12,588 bases of DNA from JBCDGZ01 sp038750655 (lineage in GTDB: Bacteria > Bacteroidota > Bacteroidia > Chitinophagales > Saprospiraceae). Below the pieces are notes generated by a model. That model saw only the letters and a program-made list of their open reading frames with translations, did not search any database and was not told the DNA's origin. The stretch is taken from NCBI GenBank assembly GCA_038750655.1, contig JBCDGZ010000179.1, forward strand, positions 1 through 12,588, in the 5' to 3' direction. Below, one piece after another: positions 1 to 6,393 of the stretch (the first letter of the stretch is position 1; each line of letters begins with the position of its first letter). Position numbers and translations under genes: made by a program.

Positions 1-110
1 ATCACGCTCAGTACGAAGGATATGTTCCAATATTTGTTGAAAGAATGGTCGGAAGTTGTACAAAAAATACCGGCCAAATATTGGAACATATCCTTCGTAC
101 TGAGCGTGAT
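1..110. repeat. Perfect 36-bp inverted repeat (foldback) at window edge
   Basis: Positions 1-36 are the exact reverse complement of 75-110, with a 38-bp spacer at 37-74. Symmetry stops on the inner side, where 37 and 74 do not pair; the outer side cannot be judged because it meets the window edge. The arms lie inside the coding sequence of a Crp/Fnr-type regulator read on the minus strand. Read on the plus strand, arm plus spacer (1-81) give that regulator's expected continuation. The structure therefore looks like a strand-switch foldback, most simply an assembly or amplification chimera at a contig end. A real inverted duplication remains possible. Confidence 0.95.
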
Positions 111-530
111 GAGTTTGGTGTGAAACTCATTGATGGCCAAAAGCGCATGTATCGTTTCCTCATCATACCACTTTTTTAAAACCTTATCTTTTTCTACCGC
201 TGCCAGAATTGTCTTCTTTTTAAGCACAAGCACCTCAGACTTCACTATAGCTTTAAGTTGGCAATTAGATACGGAATCACTGTAGTAACTGTGCAAAACA
301 GTCATTAAGGGATGAAAGGTATCGAGATGAAAGTTGATGGTTCTGAAGGTATCGGTTTGCTCATTAAAATTTTGGCAAATGAATCCGCCTTCCAATATTA
401 AATAAACCTTATTGCACTTCTCTCCAACGTTTAATAGACATTCATAGGGGTTCAGGATCTTTTTGTTGCCATTCCTTAAAAAGAATTCGATCAATTTATT
501 GCCAGGATGGTATCTAGATTGGTCAAACAT
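1..530 (-). CDS. Crp/Fnr-family (cNMP-binding) transcriptional regulator, 3' end broken by foldback
   Basis: The reading frame opens at ATG 530-528, with an in-frame TAA five codons upstream, and stays open to the window edge (176 codons). Residues about 10-115 look like a cyclic-nucleotide-binding beta-roll: 'LNPYECLLNVGEKCNKVYLILEGGF' in two halves, 27-39 and 40-50, matches the usual 'vGe.s..vyyI.eG' pattern. Residues 116-152 resemble the long dimerisation helix. Genuine sequence ends at residue 152 (position 75). The following 24 codons (74-3) are the inverted spacer and arm and look random. The expected continuation, LKEWSEVVQKIPAKY, which leads into the helix-turn-helix in this family, lies on the plus strand at 37-81. 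The DNA-binding domain is therefore missing here. The gene begins 28 bp after the hydrolase stop on the same strand, so the two are probably co-transcribed. Base composition is AT-rich. The ligand and targets are unknown. Confidence 0.78.
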   Translation of the reverse strand, partial: MFDQSRYHPGNKLIEFFLRNGNKKILNPYECLLNVGEKCNKVYLILEGGFICQNFNEQTDTFRTINFHLDTFHPLMTVLHSYYSDSVSNCQLKAIVKSEVLVLKKKTILAAVEKDKVLKKWYDEETIHALLAINEFHTKLITLSTKDMFQYLAGIFCTTSDHSFNKYWNISFVLSV

Positions 531-558
531 GGACTTTTGGAATTAAATCTAAACAATT

Positions 559-2325
559 TTAAGCTCCAGGAATGATCGGAATGAGCAGATGAGAATCATA
601 ATCCCCTCCTGCGTGGATAATATGTACGCCATCATTTCCTGTTGTAGATTTCTGAAAAGGTCTTGAGGGTATGATGCCTTTTGATGATACAATAAGTTCC
701 AAAACTTCATTCTTGCTAAAAAAGGTACTCTGTGGGTATAGTGCAATTTCTACAGGTACCACCTCTCCTGGTCTGAGGAATTGGCTTTCTGCACCGGTAT
801 ACACCGGATGGAATGCTCTAGATTCCTCCTCATTCAACCCTCTTTTAGAAACCTTAAGTGATCCCCTAGTTACCATATCCCAATCTATGCCCACTGACCC
901 ATAAAATGTATTTTCCTCGTTTTGGGCAGTATACTTTTTAACCCCCACAAATATATTCATATCTTTTGGTGGGACATCTGAATTTTTAGCCCCTGATTCC
1001 ACCCACAGCTTTAATTTTAGATAACCGCTCAACTCCGTATCCTCCTTAAACAGGTGCCTGAGCACCACACGCCCGCCCCTACCTGAGTATTCAATGGTAC
1101 CATTTGTTTCTGAAGAAAAGGGCTCCAACACCAGCTCATCGGGTTGGAGGAATAGCTTTTTGTAGGCTGTCCGGGCTATGGGCCATTCTTTTTCGTAGCG
1201 TACCTCACGAATGTCGTCTTTTGCACTTCTGACCTCCAGCCTCACCGAAGGAATTTCTAAAAACCCATTGTCCTTCTGGTCCAATAGAAAACAATCCATA
1301 AATTTTTTGGTCAATTCTTGAACTTCTTTTGAATAGTAGGCTACCCATTTTCCTGTTCGATGAGTATAAATCCATTTGTGCTTGCTTTTTGCCTTTTCAT
1401 AAGCCCGAAAGGACCCCATCGTGTGCAGGCCATGATCTGAAAAAGAGGCACATATCAACATGGGAAGGTCTATTTTTTCCAATTTTGGAACCTTGGCTTT
1501 CCAAAACGCATCATAATTGGGATGATGATCTAAGTACTCAACAGGCAGTGCCCCTTCCTCTTTCTTAAACGCTTCGATCGTTCCATTGATCACTCCTTTT
1601 ACCTCAGTATGCCACCAAAAAGTCAAAAAGCCAAGGTCGGGAACCCCTCCAAAACAAGCAACGTCTTGATACAAATCGCTCATGCCTTCCCACGGCGATA
1701 TGCATTTTAAAGAAGGGGGCGGCCCGCCATAAACTTCAGTGAAGGCTACGGCATATTGGCTGATCGCTAAGAAACTTACGCCATTAAGGCCAACTTTTCC
1801 GGTTGACCAGGGCCTTTGGGCGATCCATTCGATGGCTTCATAGTAGCATTTTGCTTGATGTTGTGAAATTATGGACGGCGGCCCTTCACTATTGGCAAAG
1901 CCCGGTAGATTAAGATTAACGACAGCATAACCGGATTTTACCCAGAAATTGGGATCGGGCGATTCCCAGGAGGTAAGCTCGGAAAAGGACGGGGTTCCAC
2001 CACCCTGAGGAATGATCCTGTATTGCTGGGGTGGCCCATTCCCGAGTGTTTTCTTTAAGACAGGAATTTTATGATTATCGTAGGGATGAGCACACATGAC
2101 AACCGGTACTTTTTGGGAGGCGTTTTCTGCCTTTTTCGAACGGAATATATTCGCCGTCAAGAAAAATCCCTCACTCATGGGGATTTTGACATCAAACTCA
2201 CACAAAATATCTTCATCGGCGGGAAGTAGTTGACAGGTTGGATTAAATAACTGGCCACTTTTGAAGCCATTTTTAATAATTGGGCTTAAGGATTTGAATA
2301 ATATCCTGAGTTCTCTGAAATTCAT
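559..2325 (-). CDS. CocE/NonD-family (S15-like, Xaa-Pro peptidase fold) serine hydrolase
   Basis: An alpha/beta hydrolase of 588 residues, the usual length for CocE/NonD hydrolases, which cleave acyl esters or N-terminal Xaa-Pro peptides. The catalytic domain covers about 35-345. The nucleophile is Ser184 in G-V-S-F (182-185), after the conserved 'RPWSTGKVGLNG' (171-182). The acid is probably Asp297 in 'SFSDHG', and the base His322 in 'YTHRTGKW'. The family block 'SPWEG.SDLY' (210-219) with 'GGVPD' (226-230) is also present. Residues about 350-585 form the C-terminal PepX_C-like jelly roll, ending in the typical 'HIIHAGGDYDSHLLIPIIP'. There is no signal peptide, so it should be cytoplasmic. 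It heads a short minus-strand unit with the Crp/Fnr-type gene. A perfect palindrome 18 bp before its start may be an operator. The substrate cannot be told from sequence: esterase, peptidase or acylase activities all occur in the family. Confidence 0.88.
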   Translation of the reverse strand: MNFRELRILFKSLSPIIKNGFKSGQLFNPTCQLLPADEDILCEFDVKIPMSEGFFLTANIFRSKKAENASQKVPVVMCAHPYDNHKIPVLKKTLGNGPPQQYRIIPQGGGTPSFSELTSWESPDPNFWVKSGYAVVNLNLPGFANSEGPPSIISQHQAKCYYEAIEWIAQRPWSTGKVGLNGVSFLAISQYAVAFTEVYGGPPPSLKCISPWEGMSDLYQDVACFGGVPDLGFLTFWWHTEVKGVINGTIEAFKKEEGALPVEYLDHHPNYDAFWKAKVPKLEKIDLPMLICASFSDHGLHTMGSFRAYEKAKSKHKWIYTHRTGKWVAYYSKEVQELTKKFMDCFLLDQKDNGFLEIPSVRLEVRSAKDDIREVRYEKEWPIARTAYKKLFLQPDELVLEPFSSETNGTIEYSGRGGRVVLRHLFKEDTELSGYLKLKLWVESGAKNSDVPPKDMNIFVGVKKYTAQNEENTFYGSVGIDWDMVTRGSLKVSKRGLNEEESRAFHPVYTGAESQFLRPGEVVPVEIALYPQSTFFSKNEVLELIVSSKGIIPSRPFQKSTTGNDGVHIIHAGGDYDSHLLIPIIPGA

Positions 2326-2342
2326 GATGCAGTCATTTATTT

Positions 2343-2356
2343 CCGTAAAATTACGG
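2343..2356. promoter_or_regulatory. Perfect palindrome upstream of hydrolase start, possible operator
   Basis: CCGTAA-AA-TTACGG is a perfect 6-bp inverted repeat with a 2-bp centre, 18 bp upstream of the hydrolase start codon (ATG 2325-2323 on the minus strand). Its position would suit a dimeric regulator such as the Crp/Fnr-type protein encoded just downstream. It is not a recognisable Crp (TGTGA-N6-TCACA) or Fnr (TTGAT-N4-ATCAA) site, and a 14-bp palindrome in AT-rich DNA may be chance. Confidence 0.3.
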
Positions 2357-2618
2357 TAATCACGGGCCAGATTTCTTGAACTAGTTAAACAATATTGGCA
2401 ATGATAATTGTCAACTATATTGCTGCGGTTTTTCTGGAACTTTCATTCCATAAACCTCTGATCATCTGTAGCTTGCAGAAGCAAATGAAGGGTAGTTCAG
2501 TTCAGTGAAGCTATGGAATTAATAGTTTTATAATATGAAATAAATAATTGCATTTCCGCTCGTTTTTGACGATATTTGTTTTTGCAAATTATAGTTAAAG
2601 AGAATAGTATAAATTGAT

Positions 2619-2626
2619 TATATTTG
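2619..2626 (+). promoter_or_regulatory. Possible Bacteroidota -7 box for the peroxidase gene
   Basis: TATATTTG fits the Bacteroidota sigma-factor -7 consensus TAnnTTTG exactly. The upstream TTG-type element is weak: only TTA at 2595-2597, 21 bp away. Start here would give an untranslated leader of about 145 nt before the peroxidase ATG, which is long, so the assignment is tentative. Confidence 0.35.
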
Positions 2627-2778
2627 CAGTTGTACTTAAAATTCCATTCCAAAAACCTCCCACAATTTACCCCCTGATATTCGGTAGCATTTATTGACCG
2701 CTTATATTTTACACAAACACAATCAGGGTACACTCGTACTATTTAAGTATTGCCCATGAACTAAAGACACTACTACCC

Positions 2779-5670
2779 ATGTTACAACGTACATTATTGT
2801 CCCTTATGGCAAGTTTGATAGTGTTGGCACTACAAGCCCAGGACTATCGCACGATCGACGGAAGCATGAACAACCTACAGCACCCTGAATGGGGAGCTGC
2901 TCACGGAGGATTACAAAACATCACACCGGTTGCTTTCCTCGACAGTATTTCACAGCCTAACGGTACTGACCGGGCCAATCCGCGCATCATCAGTAATACC
3001 CTTTTTGCTCAAGATGGTTTGATTAACGATCCCTTCAATTTGAGTGATTATGTTTGGGTTTTTGGCCAATTGCTTGATCATGACATCACCTTTGTGCCTA
3101 GTAATCCTGCCGAGCGAGCGCAAATTACTGTCAACTTTGTGGATTCTATTATGAATCCTACTGGTATTTTTCCCATCACCATTCCGATGACTCGCTCTCG
3201 GACCTTGCCGGGTACGGGCACCGACCCTTCCAATCCTCGACGTGCTGTCAACATCATCACGGCTTGGATTGATGGTTCTTGTGTTTATGGCTCGGATGAT
3301 GAAACGGCCGATTGGTTTCGCACTTTTAGTGGGGGGAAAATCAAGGTCTCTTCCGGCAATTTACTGCCCTATAATACGACCAACGGAGAGCGTAATGCAC
3401 CGATCGACCACAGTACGCCCGAGATGGAGAATGAAAACCCGTTTATCGATCACCTCTTCATCGCCGGAGACTCAAGGGCCAACGAAAATCCATCGCTGCT
3501 TGCCCTGCATACCCTCTTTCATCGCGAGCACAATCGCCTTTGTGAGGAGTTGATTGTAAAATACCCCGATTGGTCGGACGAGCAGTTGTATCAGCACGCT
3601 CGTAAGATGGTCGGTGGGCAATTGCAGGCCATCACTTATAACGAATGGTTGCCGGTACTCGGCATTCACCTACCTCCCTACGCAGGCTACGATCCAGCTA
3701 TCAATCCAAATATCAGCAACGTCTTCTCTGCCGCTGCTTTTCGCTTGGGGCATACCTTGCTCAACAGCAATATCTTACGTATGGATAATGACGGGGAGAT
3801 CATTCCCGAGGGCAACCTGACGCTGAGGGATGCATTCTTCAATCCAGAGCCTATTGCAGATACAGGCTTGGATCCTTTCCTCAAGGGGATGGCCGTACAG
3901 GTGATGCAAGAGATGGACGCCAAGGTTATCGATGATGTTCGCAATTTCCTCTTCGGCCCTCCGGGAGGCGGAGGTGGAGGGCTGGACCTTCCAGCGATTA
4001 ACATCCAGCGCGGGCGCGAGCGCGGCCTGGCGGATTTTAACTCCATCCGCGAGCACTTCGGCCTGACGCCCCACGCAACCCACTTTGACATCTGCCAAGA
4101 CTCGGCTGTCGCCGCTGTCCTCGAAGAATTGTATCCAGACATTAACGAAATTGATGCCTGGGTAGGAATGATGATCGAAGAAGATATGGATGGAGCGCTG
4201 TTTGGCGAAACCATCCTGGCCATTCTCAAGCACCAATTTTCGGTCCTGCGCAGTGGCGATCGCTTCTACTTCGAAAATGACCCTATGCTGGCACCCGAAG
4301 AGATCGACGAAATTCGACACACCCTGTTTAGAGATATTATCATCCGCAATTCCAATATTACCGCCTTACAGGAGAATGTATTCATCGCGACTCCCCACGA
4401 TTCTGTTTGTGCCGCTGTTAATGTCCTGGAAGAAATCAACGGGATTGTCACCATGGAATCCGGCCTGGAAATTAAGAATGTTAACCTCGAAATTGAAGGC
4501 TCTACTAATTCCAGACCTGCCACTACAGATGAAAATGGGGAATATACTTTCTCCCAGCTGAAAACCTGCGAGGAATACACCGTTACTCCTCAAAAAGAAG
4601 GCGACTACCGCGATGGCGTGACCACTTTCGATTTGGTCTTGACCACCAAACATATCCTTGGGGCTCAGGACCTGGATTCGCCCTACAAGCTCATCGCGGC
4701 TGATGTCAATAATTCAGGCAGCATCACCACCTTTGATGTGGTGCAAATGCGGAAGTTGATTCTAGCAGTAGAAGATGAATTTCCCGATAGTGAATCCTGG
4801 CGCTTTATTGATGCTGATTACATGTTCAGCGATCCTACCGATCCATTTGCAGAGCCCTTCCGTGAGTATGCCTGGGTAGGCTCTTTGAGTCAAGCTATGC
4901 AGTTCGATTTTGTGGCGGTGAAAATGGGGGATGTCAATGATTCTGCCAATCCCAACACCTTCCAGTCTTCACAAGACCGTTGGATCAACGAACCGCTTGT
5001 ATTCCAGGCAGCAGATCAAGACTTCAAAGCGGGCGAGCTGGTCGAAGTGGTATTCCGGGCACCTGCGATGAGTCAGACCCTTGGCTACCAATATACTTTG
5101 GAGTATGATTCAGATAAATTGGATGTTGAAGCCATCGAACCCGGCCAGCTGCGAGGATTGTATAAGGATAATTTTGCGGTACATCAGGACAAAGGCTTAA
5201 TAACAACCAGTTGGAACGGCCAACAAATACTGGCTCCAGAGGTTGGGCTTTATACCATTGCCTTCCGGGCCAAAACCAACGGTAAACTAAGTGAACTGAT
5301 CAGCATCAACTCTGATCTGACCAAAGCAGAGGCATACGACCTGGAATTTGCCCACCGAGAGGTGGTGCTCGAATTCACTGCGACCGACAAAAATCTGCCA
5401 TTGGCTAGTGATCTGATCCTGCACCAGAACCGTCCTAATCCTTTTATGGGCTTGACGACCATCAGTTTTGTCCTGCCAGAAGCTTGTGAAGCTTCTTTGG
5501 TCATCTACGATTTGGCCGGACGGGAAATTTACGTGGTGAGCAATGACTATCCCAAAGGATACAATGAGTTGGACATCAATAGCAATATGCTTCCCGCCTC
5601 CGGAATGCTCTACTATCAACTACGGACCCCCTTCGGTACTCGTAGTAAATTGATGACAATTGCTAACTAA
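2779..5670 (+). CDS. Secreted animal-type heme peroxidase with dockerin-like, cohesin-like and T9SS sorting domains
   Basis: A 963-residue exported enzyme. A signal peptide covers 1-20/21, ending LALQA. The animal heme peroxidase domain covers about 25-535. By analogy with myeloperoxidase, distal Gln97 and His101, Asp100 and Glu236 (the heme-ester positions), Asp102 with the calcium loop T161-x-W-x-D165-x-S167, catalytic Arg233 in 'AGDSRANE', proximal His325 in 'AFRLGHTLL' and Asn408 in 'INIQRGRERG' are all present. Such enzymes use H2O2 to oxidise halides, pseudohalides or organic substrates. Behind it come a CNA-B/regulatory-like beta domain (about 545-605) and a dockerin-like EF-hand module (about 607-722; second loop D642-x-N-x-S-G-x-x-x-x-x-D653 intact, first degenerate). 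A cohesin-like beta domain (about 735-866) and a T9SS type A sorting domain (about 878-963; 'QNRPNPF', 'IYDLAGRE', 'YYQL') follow. It is therefore probably moved to the cell surface or medium. It is monocistronic, closed by a strong terminator. The substrate is unknown. Confidence 0.93.
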   Translation: MLQRTLLSLMASLIVLALQAQDYRTIDGSMNNLQHPEWGAAHGGLQNITPVAFLDSISQPNGTDRANPRIISNTLFAQDGLINDPFNLSDYVWVFGQLLDHDITFVPSNPAERAQITVNFVDSIMNPTGIFPITIPMTRSRTLPGTGTDPSNPRRAVNIITAWIDGSCVYGSDDETADWFRTFSGGKIKVSSGNLLPYNTTNGERNAPIDHSTPEMENENPFIDHLFIAGDSRANENPSLLALHTLFHREHNRLCEELIVKYPDWSDEQLYQHARKMVGGQLQAITYNEWLPVLGIHLPPYAGYDPAINPNISNVFSAAAFRLGHTLLNSNILRMDNDGEIIPEGNLTLRDAFFNPEPIADTGLDPFLKGMAVQVMQEMDAKVIDDVRNFLFGPPGGGGGGLDLPAINIQRGRERGLADFNSIREHFGLTPHATHFDICQDSAVAAVLEELYPDINEIDAWVGMMIEEDMDGALFGETILAILKHQFSVLRSGDRFYFENDPMLAPEEIDEIRHTLFRDIIIRNSNITALQENVFIATPHDSVCAAVNVLEEINGIVTMESGLEIKNVNLEIEGSTNSRPATTDENGEYTFSQLKTCEEYTVTPQKEGDYRDGVTTFDLVLTTKHILGAQDLDSPYKLIAADVNNSGSITTFDVVQMRKLILAVEDEFPDSESWRFIDADYMFSDPTDPFAEPFREYAWVGSLSQAMQFDFVAVKMGDVNDSANPNTFQSSQDRWINEPLVFQAADQDFKAGELVEVVFRAPAMSQTLGYQYTLEYDSDKLDVEAIEPGQLRGLYKDNFAVHQDKGLITTSWNGQQILAPEVGLYTIAFRAKTNGKLSELISINSDLTKAEAYDLEFAHREVVLEFTATDKNLPLASDLILHQNRPNPFMGLTTISFVLPEACEASLVIYDLAGREIYVVSNDYPKGYNELDINSNMLPASGMLYYQLRTPFGTRSKLMTIAN

Positions 5671-5699
5671 GCGGCTCTTTTCCGCCTAGGTAATAGGCG

Positions 5700-5740
5700 C
5701 AGGCACCATTTGAAAATATCAGATGGTGCCTGTTTTTTTT
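5700..5740 (+). terminator. Intrinsic terminator after the peroxidase gene
   Basis: A perfect 10-bp stem (CAGGCACCAT at 5700-5709 with ATGGTGCCTG at 5723-5732) and a 13-nt loop are followed directly by eight T residues. It lies 30 bp after the stop codon and isolates the peroxidase transcript from the small gene downstream. Confidence 0.92.
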
Positions 5741-5834
5741 GCCTACTGGTTACCTTTTTGGGCTTTGAACGGATGATTAAATGAGGGGGTGATATAAGCC
5801 CACTCTTTTTACATCATTCAAAAATATAAGAGCA

Positions 5835-6179
5835 ATGAAACGTTTAATCAAAACATTTGCCGTACTCTGCCTACTTTTCGGCGTCCACACTATCCAAGCA
5901 CAACCGTCTTCGACCAACAAAAAGGGGATTTTCCTGAAAATTGACCAGCCACAGGCTATGGATAATAAGGGGTTTTCTCAATTAGAATCCTTCCAGGGGC
6001 CGCCTCTACCTCGTTTTGAAGTGTACGATGCCAAAGGGCAACTGGTGCGCAGTGGCTTAATGGCTAGAGGACAGCACCCCAACACGTCGGGATTGAAGGA
6101 GGGTATTTACACTATTGTCCTTTTTGACCTCAAGGATGCTCCCATTCACCACACTCGGATTAGTATTGAAAGTAAATAG
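5835..6179 (+). CDS. Small secreted protein with a T9SS sorting-domain-like beta fold
   Basis: A 114-residue protein. Residues 1-22 are a clear signal peptide (KRLIK, then a hydrophobic core, ending TIQA before Q), much like the 'LQAQ' end of the peroxidase signal. The one cysteine, Cys12, lies in the hydrophobic core and is not a lipobox. The mature part of about 92 residues contains 'FEVYDAKGQLVRSG' (about 57-70) and 'GLKEGIYTIVLFD' (about 87-99), the strand-turn-strand pattern of type A sorting domains ('IYDLAGRE' and 'GMLYYQL' in the peroxidase). The usual 'NPF' entry motif is missing and no cargo domain precedes it. It could be a stand-alone surface or periplasmic beta-sandwich protein, or a remnant of a larger T9SS cargo. 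It has its own terminator. A TACCTTTT box at 5751-5758 is a possible but weak promoter. No specific function is recognised. Confidence 0.82.
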   Translation: MKRLIKTFAVLCLLFGVHTIQAQPSSTNKKGIFLKIDQPQAMDNKGFSQLESFQGPPLPRFEVYDAKGQLVRSGLMARGQHPNTSGLKEGIYTIVLFDLKDAPIHHTRISIESK

Positions 6180-6226
6180 TTTCGCTTAGCAAACCAGTCA
6201 CAAGGAAAACAATAGAAGTCGGGATA

Positions 6227-6269
6227 AACAGCTTCGTTGGATCAACATCCAACGGGGCTGTTATTTTTT
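6227..6269 (+). terminator. Intrinsic terminator after the small secreted protein gene
   Basis: A 16-bp stem (6227-6242 with 6247-6262, two G-U pairs as RNA) and a CAAC loop are followed by ATTTTTT. It lies about 47 bp after the stop codon and separates this gene from the downstream reductase. Confidence 0.9.
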
Positions 6270-6349
6270 CTGGAAAAGGGCTTTTGTTTACTCTCAGCGA
6301 ATTTTCGCAAAATATGTCGCAAGAGGAGAAATTATTCCCTTCCCTTTCC

Positions 6350-6357
6350 TATATTTA
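6350..6357 (+). promoter_or_regulatory. Possible -7 box for the dienoyl-CoA reductase gene
   Basis: TATATTTA differs from TAnnTTTG at the last base and is followed by CACACC, similar to the context of the rpsO box. It lies 36 bp before the start codon. No convincing upstream TTG element is seen. Confidence 0.38.
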
Positions 6358-6393
6358 CACACCGCATCACATTATCAATCTAAATTAATAGCC

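Larger units (their letters stand above)
2326..2778. other. Divergent intergenic region, AT-rich, no gene seen
   Basis: These 453 bp separate the minus-strand hydrolase unit from the plus-strand peroxidase and must hold the promoters of both. I find the palindrome at 2343-2356, a possible plus-strand -7 box at 2619-2626, and two similar stretches. The similar stretches are 2444-2472 and 2645-2688: both begin cattcca.aaacctc and end ctgat...gtagc, and the second carries about 15 extra bases. They may be a decayed duplication. A 78-codon minus-strand open frame here (2733-2497) has no recognisable features and is not called as a gene. Confidence 0.6.

Noticed and set aside
1..110. Invertible DNA switch with the 38-bp spacer flipping between inverted repeats
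   Set aside because: The arms are simply the regulator's own coding sequence and its reverse complement. Neither orientation of the spacer gives a sensible end to the protein, and no recombinase gene is seen. A foldback chimera explains all the data more simply.
2497..2733. 78-codon minus-strand open frame in the divergent intergenic region
   Set aside because: Composition looks like translated AT-rich spacer, with no domain or signal peptide. It overlaps the region where the promoters of both flanking genes should lie.
3687..4320. Two overlapping antisense frames of about 180 codons inside the peroxidase gene
   Set aside because: They lie opposite a gene with intact catalytic motifs and show low-complexity Ser/Pro/Arg-rich or unstructured translations typical of shadow frames.
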